Assembly (NCBI RefSeq): GCF_009363435.1
Contig: NZ_CP045354.1
Coordinates: forward strand, 5,856,501-5,920,500
Reading direction: 5' to 3'
Source of the DNA: Labrenzia sp. THAF82
GTDB lineage: Bacteria > Pseudomonadota > Alphaproteobacteria > Rhizobiales > Stappiaceae
Length of the DNA stretch: 64,000 nucleotides
Under the pieces are notes generated by a model. It was given only the letters and a program-made list of their open reading frames with translations. It did no database searches and was not told the DNA's origin. Below are positions 44,076-53,455 of this stretch, piece after piece. The first letter of the stretch is position 1. Each line of letters opens with the position of its first letter. The translations under genes were made by a program, and so were the position numbers.

Positions 44076-45389
44076 CTAAGTGCGATCACGAATATTATAA
44101 TACATTAGAATCGAGACAATCCATAATCCACTGAGCAGCAAGAATACGGCCAGCGAATAGATGAAACGCTGCGGGTATTGGGCCGAGTCTGAAAGAGTCG
44201 GTTGAATGAACGTTGCAAGATATAGGTGCTTGCTGTCCGCGTCCTTGCGCGCCTGTTCAAGTCCGGCAAGGGAGGTCGTGAAAAGTGCTTGAGCAAATTC
44301 TTCTTCAAGCGCCAGCTCGGAATAGTCTGCAATACGAAAGGAAATAGACGTGCGGTCGCTCGAATTTGCGTTGGTGCCGCTGCCAAGACGTTGCCTCTCA
44401 TTCGCGATCTGCGCCCTCAGAGCACTAATCTGCTCCGTGATTATTCGAATGCGAGGAGAATCTTGGTCAAGATAACTTAGCAATGTTGAGCGCTCGGTCT
44501 CGCGCTTGATAACTTCTTCTTCCAGACCCGCGATCATCTCCATCGTGAGTTTGGCGTTCTCCTTCGGGCTGATTTCTTGCGTTTCTTGCCGATAGTCCAG
44601 CATCTGTTTGCGAATGGCCTTCAATCTTGCCTCCGCCTTCGCAACCGATTGTTCTGCAAACTTGACTGATTGTTGACGATTGGCTTCAGAAAGCTTGTTT
44701 ACTAGGACCTCGCTACGTAGAAGAATTGCGCGCGCAATATCAACAGAGTCTTGTCGATCAAATGATCGGACCTCTACGTGAATAACGCCGGAAGTTGCGT
44801 CGTAACTCACGTCGACCATACTGTTCCAGTAACTAAGTTTTTCCTCGATCGGCAACTCAGTGCCCATTCTGAAAAGCCAGTCTGCATCGTTGCGGTTGAA
44901 AACCTTTTCCAAATTGGTTTGGTCATCTATGTCCTCGACAACGGCCTGGCTCTGCAGGTAATCATTTACAATATAACTATTGGAGCTGGTTGATTCCGAG
45001 CCGCTTGAGAACATCAGCCCCAAGACATCGCTTGCAGGGGTGCTCTGAGCGCTGCGAACAGCAAACGCTGTAACGCTGTGAAACTGGTCACTTGCCCAAA
45101 AAAACATGTAGGCAGTGAAAGCGATCGATGGAAGTAAGACAGCCAAAAAGAAACCTGCGATGATAGCGCGATGTCTTTTCTTGGGAGAAACCTTGCCAGT
45201 GGACCCGGGCAGGGTCAAATCAAGCAGACGCTGTGGGTCAAGTCCAGACTTTTTCAGCCGATCCAAAAGCGTGGTGTCTTTCGCAGGCCTCAACGGCGCA
45301 GCAGGTTTTGCGCTTTTGGGTAGCGGCACAACATCCGCATTCGATGTTTGTTTTTGTTCAGGTTTCAATGCGCTTGGTGCAGAGGACAT
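44076..45389 (-). CDS. Capsule polysaccharide export inner-membrane protein (KpsE/RkpR-like)
   Basis: This 437-residue polysaccharide co-polymerase-type protein starts MSSAPSALKPEQKQTS. A disordered cytoplasmic N-terminus with proline and lysine is followed by TM1 at about 71-92 (IIAGFFLAVLLPSIAFTAYM), a large periplasmic domain with long coiled coils (about 205-330), and TM2 near 406-427 (FIYSLAVFLLLSGLWIVSIL). It links the ABC transporter to an outer-membrane exporter in ATP-dependent capsule export. An upstream start at 45467 would overlap the ATPase gene by 47 bp, so I prefer 45389. Confidence 0.88.
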   Translation of the reverse strand: MSSAPSALKPEQKQTSNADVVPLPKSAKPAAPLRPAKDTTLLDRLKKSGLDPQRLLDLTLPGSTGKVSPKKRHRAIIAGFFLAVLLPSIAFTAYMFFWASDQFHSVTAFAVRSAQSTPASDVLGLMFSSGSESTSSNSYIVNDYLQSQAVVEDIDDQTNLEKVFNRNDADWLFRMGTELPIEEKLSYWNSMVDVSYDATSGVIHVEVRSFDRQDSVDIARAILLRSEVLVNKLSEANRQQSVKFAEQSVAKAEARLKAIRKQMLDYRQETQEISPKENAKLTMEMIAGLEEEVIKRETERSTLLSYLDQDSPRIRIITEQISALRAQIANERQRLGSGTNANSSDRTSISFRIADYSELALEEEFAQALFTTSLAGLEQARKDADSKHLYLATFIQPTLSDSAQYPQRFIYSLAVFLLLSGLWIVSILMYYNIRDRT

Positions 45390-45420
45390 ATCTTTATCGA
45401 TCCTGTTTCCAGCTGATATG

Positions 45421-46080
45421 CTATCGGCGCGACATGTTTTCGTCGTGCAATTCAATCGCATCGTCAATGTTAGGAAAATATCTTAGTCTTCCATCTTCAA
45501 GAACGATTCCAGCTGTACAGTATTCTTTGAGTGACTTAACAGAATGCGAAACCATAATAATATCCGAGTTTTGTAGTTTCTCGTCAAACACCAACTTACA
45601 TTTCTTTTTGAAATTGGTATCGCCGACTGCTGTGATTTCGTCAACGAGATAATAGTCGAAATAGATCCCCATACTCACTCCGAATGCGAGGCGGGCTTTC
45701 ATTCCTGAAGAATAGGATTTAACAGGCATGTGGTATGCATTGCCCAACTCAGCGAAGTCATCAACATATTCAACTAGGTCTTCTGTGTCATGCCCGTAAA
45801 TTCGCGCAACGAAGCGGACATTTTGAGCACCTGTTAGAGAACCGTTGAAGCTGCCCTGAAAGCCTAGTGGAAATGAAACATTGGCAAACCTCCTGATGCG
45901 GCCAGAATTCGGCTTTATCGTTCCTGCAATCAGTTTGAGCAGCGTGGATTTGCCAGCTCCGTTGCGCCCAAGCAGGCCAATGCTTTCGCCACGCGGGATG
46001 GTGAAAGATACGTCTTTCGCCACATATCTGAATTGGCCCTTGTGCCTGTACCGTTTTGTGAGATGTTCCAGCCGGATCAT
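45421..46080 (-). CDS. ABC transporter ATP-binding protein for capsule export (KpsT-like)
   Basis: This is a 219-residue ATPase. Walker A is GLLGRNGAGKSTLL near 36-49, the signature is YSSGMKARLAFGVS near 122-135, Walker B is YYLVDEITAVGD near 143-154 and the switch is His in MVSHS. It starts MIRLEHLTKRYRHKGQFRYV, as in KpsT/Wzt-like exporters without a carbohydrate-binding C-terminal domain. Its start overlaps the permease stop by 4 bp, so the two subunits are coupled. Confidence 0.93.
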   Translation of the reverse strand: MIRLEHLTKRYRHKGQFRYVAKDVSFTIPRGESIGLLGRNGAGKSTLLKLIAGTIKPNSGRIRRFANVSFPLGFQGSFNGSLTGAQNVRFVARIYGHDTEDLVEYVDDFAELGNAYHMPVKSYSSGMKARLAFGVSMGIYFDYYLVDEITAVGDTNFKKKCKLVFDEKLQNSDIIMVSHSVKSLKEYCTAGIVLEDGRLRYFPNIDDAIELHDENMSRR

Positions 46081-46889
46081 TTTGGTTCCCGTAATCTAGC
46101 GTCAAACAGCCATACTAGCGTAAGGCCGAAAACGACCGAGAAGATGGCAAGGCCTCCCACGTAACTTAGATCAACGTAAGCTGCACGGTAGTTTGGGTAA
46201 ATACCGGAACGAAACAGTCCTATGACGTGGACCAGCGGGTTCCAGAGAATTATGTGATTGAAAGGATATGGGAGTGATTCAGGCAAGAAGAAAACACCTG
46301 AAACGATAAAAGCCGGACGGTTGATAATACCCCAGATCTGCTGATAGGTGCTTGATAAGTGAAACCAGACGATGTTGGAAATCCCGACGCCAGCGCCCAG
46401 AGTGATTGCAATCAAGCTTGCTAGCAGGATTTTTTCGATCCGGCCGCTGCCAATCTCTGTGATTTGCGAGATGACACCGAATAGCAATATACAAACAACA
46501 AAAAGTGTCATCGTTTGCAACAATACTCGGGCAATGATGGTGTCGTAGGGCCTTACGATCGGATAGTTGAGCAGTGCCTGATTCGAAGAGACCGCCGTCG
46601 CTATCTGGTCCGACATGGACCGGTACATGTAGAAAACGATGTACCCCGACGCAAAGAACAAAACGAAGCTTCGCCCAAGTGGTGGAACATGCGCAATTGC
46701 CGAAAACACGGTCGTTAGTATCGCAATCGTCAGCACAGGATCGAGAACGGCCCAAAGATAACCGCCAAACTTATTGCCGTAGCGGGTCGTCATCTCGCGG
46801 ATGATCAATGCGGATGTGACTGCGAATTGGTGTTTGAGACGGTTCTGACCGTATCCGTTGTTCATGTGTCCATCTAACTTGTCGATCAT
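46077..46889 (-). CDS. ABC transporter permease for capsule export (KpsM-like)
   Basis: This 270-residue ABC-2-type permease has about six transmembrane helices. REMTTRYGNKFGGYLWAVLD near 33-52 is the signature of KpsM/Wzm proteins. The conserved PFNHIILWNPLVHVIGLFRS near the C-terminus is also present. It forms a channel with the KpsT-like ATPase for export of a finished polysaccharide. It is the first gene of the leftward three-gene operon. The right end of IS110 copy B lies only 54 bp upstream, so the native promoter may have been displaced. Confidence 0.93.
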   Translation of the reverse strand: MIDKLDGHMNNGYGQNRLKHQFAVTSALIIREMTTRYGNKFGGYLWAVLDPVLTIAILTTVFSAIAHVPPLGRSFVLFFASGYIVFYMYRSMSDQIATAVSSNQALLNYPIVRPYDTIIARVLLQTMTLFVVCILLFGVISQITEIGSGRIEKILLASLIAITLGAGVGISNIVWFHLSSTYQQIWGIINRPAFIVSGVFFLPESLPYPFNHIILWNPLVHVIGLFRSGIYPNYRAAYVDLSYVGGLAIFSVVFGLTLVWLFDARLREPK

Positions 46890-46943
46890 GCGCTAAAATA
46901 GCTATCGATCAGCTTGATGCAATAGTCGACCGGGGCGCGCAAT

Positions 46944-47000
46944 TGACCTGATGCTGTGGACGGCCCCCGCACCGGCGCAGTGTGCGATGATTTGGCCGTT
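46944..47000. repeat. Terminal inverted repeat of IS110 copy B (3' side)
   Basis: 57 bp starting TGACCTGATGCTGTGG, nearly identical to the repeats of copy A. Confidence 0.8.
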
Positions 47001-47263
47001 TAGCCTCGTGTGGACGGCTCCCTTGGCGCAAGAGGATTTGTGAAGCGGCGCACCAGTCGGGTGCATCCACGTGTTCGGCCTGTTTGTGCAGCTCAACATG
47101 GCTGCTGGCCCTGATGAAGTCCGCAGATCGGTTCCCTGATCAGGTCAACGCGCTCGAAGCGCTCTGCTCCCCTGGGTTTGGCCGATCCCCGGTCTGACCG
47201 GTTTGTCATCACCGCTCAGTCCTCTTTCATCATCCCTTCGCCCCCAATGGCAATCGGGACGAT

Positions 47264-48274
47264 CTCAGGCGGCGTAGATTTCTTTTCTTGTCATGATCGC
47301 CCATGCGATTCTTGCAGTCTTGTTGGCTAGCCCGACAGTTGCCACCCGAACAGCTTTTCGTTCGAGAAGCTCCCCGAGCCAAGGTTGCTTGCTTGGGTCA
47401 GCGCGCGCCCTCCGCACGATCGCAGTCGCTCCAACCACTAGCAGTCGTCGGAGATACCCGTCTCCCTGTTTGCTGATGCCGCCAAGTCGATCCTTTCCAC
47501 CTGAGCTGTTGGGGCGCGGCGTCAGGCCAAGCCAAGCAGCGAACTGACGACCCGACCGGAATTATCCTGGGTCCGGACAGCTGCTGCAATGGCGGAAGCC
47601 GTGATCGGTCCGATGCCTGGTATAGTAGCCAATCGGCGGCTGGTGTCATCGGAGCGATGCCAAGCCAGGATTTGCTTCTCAAGTCTTTCGATCTCCTCAG
47701 CGAGCTTTTTAAGTTGCTCGACAATCGAGAATAGAGCGGTGCACGCATGGGATGGCGGATCGTCCTGCTGCTCGTGCACAAACCGGTAAGTGCTCTGACG
47801 CCACCAGGTCCAGTAGCAGTGACCAAGTCAAATTTAGCCAGATGAGCACGCAGGGCTTTGATCAGTGCGGTACGTTGCCGAACCAGGAGGTCTCGGGTGT
47901 TGTGCAGCATGAGTACGCCCCGTTTCTGTCGACTTTTGACGGCGACGAACGTCATCGTCGGCCTTGTTACCGCTTCACAGATCGCTTCGGCGTCAGTTGC
48001 ATCTGTCTTCCCTCGTTTCACATAGGGTTTGACGTATGCTGGTGGCATCAACCGTATCTTATGGTCGAGAGCAAGTAACTCCCGACCCCAGTGGTGTGCA
48101 GAGGCACAGGGCCCCCATCCCGATAAGGCATGGTCGCAGCGCGGAGAAGAAAGGGATGACTTCGCTTCGGCGCAACTTGCGTTTCGCGAAGACTTTTCCG
48201 TCGGCGCTGATAGCATGTACCTGAAAAACCCGCTTGGCGAGATCGAGACCGACAACGGTAATATCCTGATGCAT
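47264..48274 (-). pseudogene. IS110-family transposase, copy B (frameshifted)
   Basis: The frame starts MHQDITVVGLDLAKRVFQVH and keeps KRKLRRSEVIPFFSALRPCL before the first frameshift. Later parts repeat those of copy A, including identical frames around RRLATIPGIGPITASAI and LLVVGATAIV. There is no nested IS here. At least three frameshifts make it non-functional unless they are corrected by ribosomal slippage, which I consider unlikely. Confidence 0.8.
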
Positions 48275-48297
48275 GGAAATCCTCCTTAGACCTGACC

Positions 48298-48354
48298 AAC
48301 GGCCAAATCATCGCAAACTGGGCCGGTGCGGGGGCCGTCCACAGCATCTGTTCA
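48298..48354. repeat. Terminal inverted repeat of IS110 copy B (5' side)
   Basis: Inverse of 46944-47000 with about six mismatches, ending GCATCTGTTCA. Confidence 0.75.
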
Positions 48355-48794
48355 ACGTGGATCGTCAATGGATGCCGCTCATTCGCGAGCTCCGTGGCGA
48401 GAATGAACCACTCCGCAAAGGCGTTTTTCGCTTAACATCTATAGGTGGTCTAGAGACGTTCAAGAAATTCCAGGGGTAAGTATAGGATTGAGCGTTAGCT
48501 GAATGAAGTCGGAGGTCTGATTCGCCAGCAATGCAGTCCTACGCGGTCGAGCGATCGTCTTGCGAGATTTCGCCGAATAGGTTGACGGCGCTCGTCGTTT
48601 CGTGATTACGCCCCCAGACACTTGCACTCGAATACAGCGTTAGACATTGATGTATTATACAAATAACTTTTCATACTGAAAATCTAATTAAAATAGCACC
48701 AAATAGTTGCGAAAATAATGAATTAGGTTGCAATTTTTCGCATTAATAGATCCTTCTTTCTTTTTGTGTTTAATGTGATGCGAAGGATTTCAAA
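48355..48794. other. AT-rich region upstream of the M10 protease
   Basis: These 440 bp hold no convincing gene. The last 150 bp are very AT-rich (about 48640-48780) and should carry the protease promoter. No clear operator is visible. Confidence 0.5.
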
Positions 48795-51251
48795 GTGTGT
48801 ATTCTTTGCATTGCTGTTCGCAGATCGCTGGATCATCCTATCGTGGCTGGCTTTTCCTGCAGCAACGGAAACAGCGCTTCGACCGCTGAAGCCCACGCCG
48901 CAACACCGGTGTACACTACCGACCAAATCGCCAACCAACTGACAAACGTTTATTGGGGGGGAATCGAGCGGTCATTCAATGTTGGCGTCGGTGGGACCAT
49001 TTCCGTCAACATCTTTGGCCTGAGTTCAGCAGGTCAGACCCTCGCCCGACAAGCACTCGAATTGTGGACCGACACAACGGGCCTTTCCTTCAGTTTCACT
49101 GCCGGCAGCGCCAACATAACCTTCGACGATTCAGACGCCTGGAGAGCCTGGAACTGGTCTTCGACGGGCGGCGGAACAATCTATTCCAGCAACACCAATG
49201 TCGGCACAAGCTGGATCGGCTATTACGGCACCGGCATCAATACCTACTCGCTGCAAACCTATGTGCACGAGATCGGCCACGCCTTGGGCCTCGGTCATGC
49301 AGGCAACTACAACGGCTCAGCGACTTACGGCATGGACAACCATTATGCCAACGATTCCTGGCAAGCCTCGGTGATGTCCTATTTCAGCCAGCCGGAAAAC
49401 ACCTATATCAACGCCAGTTACACATACGCCATCACCCCGATGGCCGCAGATATCATCGCGATCAGAAATCTTTATGGCACCACCGGCACGACCCGCACCG
49501 GAAACACCACCTATGGTAACAACGCCAATTCCGGCGACATCATGCAGAAGATCAGCAGCACGAACAGCTATATCAGCTACACGGTCGTGGATGACGGCGG
49601 CACAGACACGCTGGATTACAGTTCTTCCAGCGCAAACCAGACGATCGACCTGCGCGAGGAAGCTATTTCCAACGTCAGAGGCTATACCGGCAATCTTGTG
49701 ATTGCCCGGGGCTCAGTTATCGAAAACGCTGTCAGCGGGAGCGGCAATGACGTTCTGACTGGGAACAGTTCCAACAATGACCTCAGAGGAGGCGGTGGAG
49801 CAGACTTTCTGTTTGGCGGCAACGACAACCTTGACGTCAATACCTCGGTCGAAAAGAGCGCGGGTTTCATAGTCGCTTCCGCTTCGACCAGGCAGGGCGG
49901 AATATGGGACGGAATGGATTGGCGGTCCGGAGACTTCAATGGCGACGGGAACGGCGACCTGATGAAATTCTGGAGCAGTGACGGACGTATGTTTGCAGAC
50001 GTTCACGTATCCAACGGTAGCAGCTTCACCCTTTCACGATGGGCGTCGGGTCAGGGTGGAATATGGGACGGAATGGATTGGCGGTCCGGAGACTTCAATG
50101 GCGACGGGAACGGCGACCTGATGAAATTCTGGAGCAGCGACGGACGCATGTATGCCGACGTTCATGTCTCCAACGGCAATGGTTTCACCCTTGCACGATG
50201 GGCGTCAAGCCAGGGTGGAATATGGGACGGCATGAACTGGCGCGTCGGCGACTTCAATGGTGACGGACGCGACGACCTGATGAAACTCTGGAGCAGCGAC
50301 GGACGCATGTATGCAGATGTTCATGTCTCCAACGGCAATGGCTTCACCCTTGCACGATGGGCATCAAGCCAGGGTGGAATATGGGACGGCATGAACTGGC
50401 GCGTCGGCGACTTCAATGGTGACGGACGCGACGACCTGATGAAATTCTGGAGCAGCGACGGACGCATGTATGCCGACGTTCATGTTTCCAACGGCAATGG
50501 TTTCACCCTTGCACGATGGGCGTCAAGCCAGGGTGGAATATGGGACGGAATGGACTGGCGCGTCGGCGACTTCAATGGCGACGGACGCGACGACCTGATG
50601 AAATTCTGGAGCAGCGACGGACGCATGTATGCAGACGTTCATTTCTCCAACGGCAATGGTTTCACCCTTGCACGATGGGCGTCAAGTCAGGGTGGAATAT
50701 GGGACGGAATGGACTGGCGCGTCGGCGAATTCAACGGCGACGGACGCGACGACCTGATGAAACTCTGGAGCAGCGACGGACGCATGTATGCAGACGTCCA
50801 CGTTTCGACGGGCGGATCCTTTCAACTTTTCAGATGGCTCTCCGGCTCGCTTGAGACGGCCGACCTAAATGGCGGCTTCGTCACAGACACCAATGGCGAC
50901 GGAAAGGCGGATCTGCTCTTCTACTGGAAGGATACAGAGATCAACAGCAAGATGTCCGCCAAGACCTATTCATCCGGCCTAGTCGACGCGTTCAGCAATG
51001 TCACGAACGATGTTCTGACCGGAAACGCAGGAGCGGATGTTTTTCATTTCACGACCGGCGGCGGCGCCGACGTCATCATGGACTTTGAAGATGGCATCGA
51101 CAGCATATCTCTTGCCGGTTCGGGCCTGAGTTTTGCGGATCTTTACATTCAGCAGATCGGCTCAGACACCTACGTTGTCGGAGACGACTTCACAATCGAG
51201 ATAAGAAATTTTCTGTTTGGAAATCTAACGGAACACGACTTCATCTTTTAA
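48795..51251 (+). CDS. Secreted M10 (serralysin-type) metalloprotease with FG-GAP/VCBS-like repeats and RTX tail
   Basis: This is an 818-residue protein. GTG 48795 is the start: AAGGA lies 7 bases upstream, and the N-terminus MCILCIAVR has the MCxLC form common in marine alphaproteobacterial M10 enzymes. The zinc site is HEIGHALGLGH near 158-168, with the Met-turn SVMSYF near 193. Next come a calcium-binding GSGNDVLTGNSSNNDLRGG region (about 315-345), six 53-residue repeats with DFNGDGxxDL calcium loops (about 368-685), and a C-terminal DVLTGNAGADVFHF segment with hydrophobic end HDFIF, as used for type I secretion. It is predicted extracellular. No type I exporter is adjacent. Confidence 0.9.
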   Translation: MCILCIAVRRSLDHPIVAGFSCSNGNSASTAEAHAATPVYTTDQIANQLTNVYWGGIERSFNVGVGGTISVNIFGLSSAGQTLARQALELWTDTTGLSFSFTAGSANITFDDSDAWRAWNWSSTGGGTIYSSNTNVGTSWIGYYGTGINTYSLQTYVHEIGHALGLGHAGNYNGSATYGMDNHYANDSWQASVMSYFSQPENTYINASYTYAITPMAADIIAIRNLYGTTGTTRTGNTTYGNNANSGDIMQKISSTNSYISYTVVDDGGTDTLDYSSSSANQTIDLREEAISNVRGYTGNLVIARGSVIENAVSGSGNDVLTGNSSNNDLRGGGGADFLFGGNDNLDVNTSVEKSAGFIVASASTRQGGIWDGMDWRSGDFNGDGNGDLMKFWSSDGRMFADVHVSNGSSFTLSRWASGQGGIWDGMDWRSGDFNGDGNGDLMKFWSSDGRMYADVHVSNGNGFTLARWASSQGGIWDGMNWRVGDFNGDGRDDLMKLWSSDGRMYADVHVSNGNGFTLARWASSQGGIWDGMNWRVGDFNGDGRDDLMKFWSSDGRMYADVHVSNGNGFTLARWASSQGGIWDGMDWRVGDFNGDGRDDLMKFWSSDGRMYADVHFSNGNGFTLARWASSQGGIWDGMDWRVGEFNGDGRDDLMKLWSSDGRMYADVHVSTGGSFQLFRWLSGSLETADLNGGFVTDTNGDGKADLLFYWKDTEINSKMSAKTYSSGLVDAFSNVTNDVLTGNAGADVFHFTTGGGADVIMDFEDGIDSISLAGSGLSFADLYIQQIGSDTYVVGDDFTIEIRNFLFGNLTEHDFIF
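49896..50850 (+). repeat. Six tandem 159-bp coding repeats in the M10 protease
   Basis: Each unit encodes 53 residues of the pattern GGIWDGMxWRxGDFNGDG, then xxDLMKxWSSDGRMxADVH, then xSNGxxFTLxRWASxQ. Units begin at about 49896, 50055, 50214, 50373, 50532 and 50691. Units 2-5 are nearly identical in DNA, which implies recent duplication or gene conversion. A degenerate seventh unit follows. Confidence 0.95.
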
Positions 51252-51473
51252 CGGATTGTCCCGGCATCGAGCCCTCGGTCATATTGGACCGCAAGGCGGG
51301 TTGTCGGGACGGCAAAAGGTGTCGGAGAAAATCCCGGGCCGACGGAGACACTTTAGGCTTCGGGACTAGGCCCCCCGGCCCTGCCGAACAGCCTTTAGCT
51401 CCTGGCAGGGTACGATGATCGAACCGCAGGTTAAGGACATCCCTGAACCCGCGGGTAAAGTTCCGACCGCCGG
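51252..51473. other. Spacer between convergent M10 protease and oxygenase-like genes
   Basis: A 222-bp GC-rich spacer. A CCTGCC/GGCAGG hairpin lies at about 51376-51409, with no T run. I see no gene. Confidence 0.4.
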
Positions 51474-52289
51474 TCAAGCCAGTTCGAAAAACTTCTCGAT
51501 GTAGTCTTTTCTGGCCTTTAGCTCGCGGCTTTCGGTCCCGAATGTTTCGGCGAGCGTGTTCAACTCGGTCGAGACCCTCTCGTCAAAAGTCGAGGCGCCC
51601 TGCGCCGGCAAGTACCAGTATTTCCCGAGAGGAATGCGGTCCCGCATCCAAGACTCAGAGATGTCTGCGTAGGGATCTCCGGCCTTGAGTCGGAAGTCCA
51701 CGCTCATCCTGACACCGTTCCCCTTGCGAAAAGTTCTATGCGGGCTGAAGCTGTCGAAAACCAAAAGAAAGTCGGTGCGAAGCGGCACGTCGATTTCCTC
51801 CAGCTTTTCTTTTTCGATTGGCGCGTCGCGATAACCGCCGTTGTAGGCAACGGCAGCGGGATTCGCGCGGATACTCTCAAAGAGCTGAAGCTGCGGGCAG
51901 CCTTCTTCCGTATGCAGGTAGGAAAACACGTTGATCGAGTCGGTGGGCTCTCCTGCCCAGGGATCGCAGTGCAAGTAGTCCGTCGCATCGACAAGTTTCA
52001 GATAGTCTTTGGGAGGTACTGCATGTGCTATCCGGACGTTGACCGGAAATTCTATGCCATACACACCCTCAAGTTTGCCGTTTTTCTGCAATTCCTTGGC
52101 AAGAACTTGTTCCAACTGAACCATGCTGTCCCGATATTGCTTGAAGGGAACGCGTTTACCTCTACGCAGTTCATCGAGGAACGGCTCAGTTGTAGCATGA
52201 TTTGTGTTGAATTCCGCATTCAACACATGCAATACGATTTCTGAAATTCCCTGCTTTCCAGTCTCCGAAAATTGATGGAATGAGTGCAT
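51474..52289 (-). CDS. 2-oxoglutarate/Fe(II) oxygenase-like protein
   Basis: This 271-residue protein has a candidate facial triad in a double-stranded beta-helix context: His107 and Asp109 in YLHCDPWAGE, and His184 in DSFSPHRTF, with Arg194 in GVRMSVDFRL placed to bind 2-oxoglutarate. The order and spacing (HxD, about 75 residues, H, 10 residues, R) match PhyH-like hydroxylases. I cannot name the substrate. In a glycan locus a sugar, lipid or amino-acid hydroxylation is plausible. Its ATG overlaps the ATG of the divergent FkbM gene by two bases. Confidence 0.6.
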   Translation of the reverse strand: MHSFHQFSETGKQGISEIVLHVLNAEFNTNHATTEPFLDELRRGKRVPFKQYRDSMVQLEQVLAKELQKNGKLEGVYGIEFPVNVRIAHAVPPKDYLKLVDATDYLHCDPWAGEPTDSINVFSYLHTEEGCPQLQLFESIRANPAAVAYNGGYRDAPIEKEKLEEIDVPLRTDFLLVFDSFSPHRTFRKGNGVRMSVDFRLKAGDPYADISESWMRDRIPLGKYWYLPAQGASTFDERVSTELNTLAETFGTESRELKARKDYIEKFFELA

Positions 52290-53277
52290 GAGTGATACTC
52301 CGAATACAGTCGTCTTTCACTGTGGTGCCAGGGGTGGCACTCACCGTAGTTGGCATAGTTGGCCATGGCCTGTGAGCTATTTCGCTTTTGATCCGTCCGC
52401 TGACGCGTTCGAAGCGCTCGACGACCTTAACGATTCCAATATCAACTTCAAGGTCATTCCAGCCGCTCTTGGCCAGTCCGAGCAGGAAACCCGACAGTTT
52501 AACATCTACGAAAAAGGCGATCTGAATTCGCTCTTCAAACTGGACTCCGGCGCGACGGAAAGGTACCGGCACGCCAACGACACGCCCGTCGAAGTCATAG
52601 AGTTCCAAACTTCGACAATGCAAGCGGTTTGCAAAAAATACAACCTTTCCCCGGACTACCTCTTGCTTGACGTGCAAGGTGCCGAAATGGAGATAATGGA
52701 GGGGGGGCGCAGCTTGCTTAAGAGCTCCATCGTCGGCATTCGGTGCGAAGTGAACGTGGCGCCGCTCTACCGGGCGTCTCCTTCTTTCTATGAGCTCGGC
52801 CAGTACCTGGACGATCTCGGCTTCTCCCTGCGCAGACTGGAAACACCTGGCAAGGGAGAGCTTGGTTTCAGCATGGACGGCGGACCGTTCAGCGATGTCG
52901 AAAAAGCTGGCCCCCCGATTTGGGCCGACGCGATCTTCATCAACAGGAAGAACCTTCTCAAGAAACTTGCGGCGGACAAGACTTCGCTTCCCAGCCTGAT
53001 TTCATTCTTTTCTTTCTGCATCAACAACAACTGCGCCTTCGACGCGTTCAACGTCATCGAAGACATTCAGAAAGCGGACAACACCGATTTCCTCAACGGG
53101 CCCTTGCCGTCCGGCGCGGAAAGCGTCCTGGAAGCCATGATGAGCCACCTGGAAATGCTGGACGGCCAGCAGTTTCAAAAAACGCACCAGTACGCCGCCA
53201 GCTATTCCGAACGCCGGGCTGCCTGTGCCCGCTTCCTCCAGGGTCTCTCGGAGAAAGCGTCTCGCAACCCGGTTTAG
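52288..53277 (+). CDS. FkbM-family methyltransferase
   Basis: This is a 329-residue protein. YLLLDVQGAEMEIMEGG near residues 130-146 is the FkbM hallmark (LKxDVEGxExxVLxG). The SAM-binding start is the atypical VVFHCGARGGTHRS near 8-21 instead of DVGANxG. The C-terminal 90 residues form a separate helical extension. FkbM enzymes O-methylate sugars or polyketides, and here a glycan is likely. The start codon shares bases with the divergent oxygenase-like gene, so its promoter must lie inside that gene. Confidence 0.85.
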   Translation: MSDTPNTVVFHCGARGGTHRSWHSWPWPVSYFAFDPSADAFEALDDLNDSNINFKVIPAALGQSEQETRQFNIYEKGDLNSLFKLDSGATERYRHANDTPVEVIEFQTSTMQAVCKKYNLSPDYLLLDVQGAEMEIMEGGRSLLKSSIVGIRCEVNVAPLYRASPSFYELGQYLDDLGFSLRRLETPGKGELGFSMDGGPFSDVEKAGPPIWADAIFINRKNLLKKLAADKTSLPSLISFFSFCINNNCAFDAFNVIEDIQKADNTDFLNGPLPSGAESVLEAMMSHLEMLDGQQFQKTHQYAASYSERRAACARFLQGLSEKASRNPV

Positions 53278-53455
53278 CCGACATTTCCAAGGCCCTTTCC
53301 GGGAACCGAGCGGCCTGGATGGGAGGCCGTTGCAGGGCGGAGCGCGCCGGCCAGACCTCAGTCGGCCTTTTCTGGCGACAAGAACCAGGCGATCCGAAAC
53401 CGGCCAGGGCATCGGCAAGGCGGTATTCAACTTTAGGCTGTAGTGAAAAAAGCAC

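Larger units (their letters stand above)
46944..48354 (-). mobile_element. IS110-family element, copy B (inverted relative to copy A)
   Basis: This is a 1411-bp element with 57-bp inverted ends (46944-47000 and 48298-48354; about six mismatches between them). From codon 35 of the transposase to the far end the sequence appears identical to copy A over long stretches. The first roughly 180 bp (left repeat and N-terminus) differ at several positions. It lies between the capsule exporter and the M10 protease. Confidence 0.82.

Noticed and set aside
49896..50850. Regular 159-bp repeats that could suggest a CRISPR-like or satellite array
   Set aside because: The repeats stay in one reading frame and encode DFNGDG calcium-loop units inside the M10 protease; there are no variable spacers.
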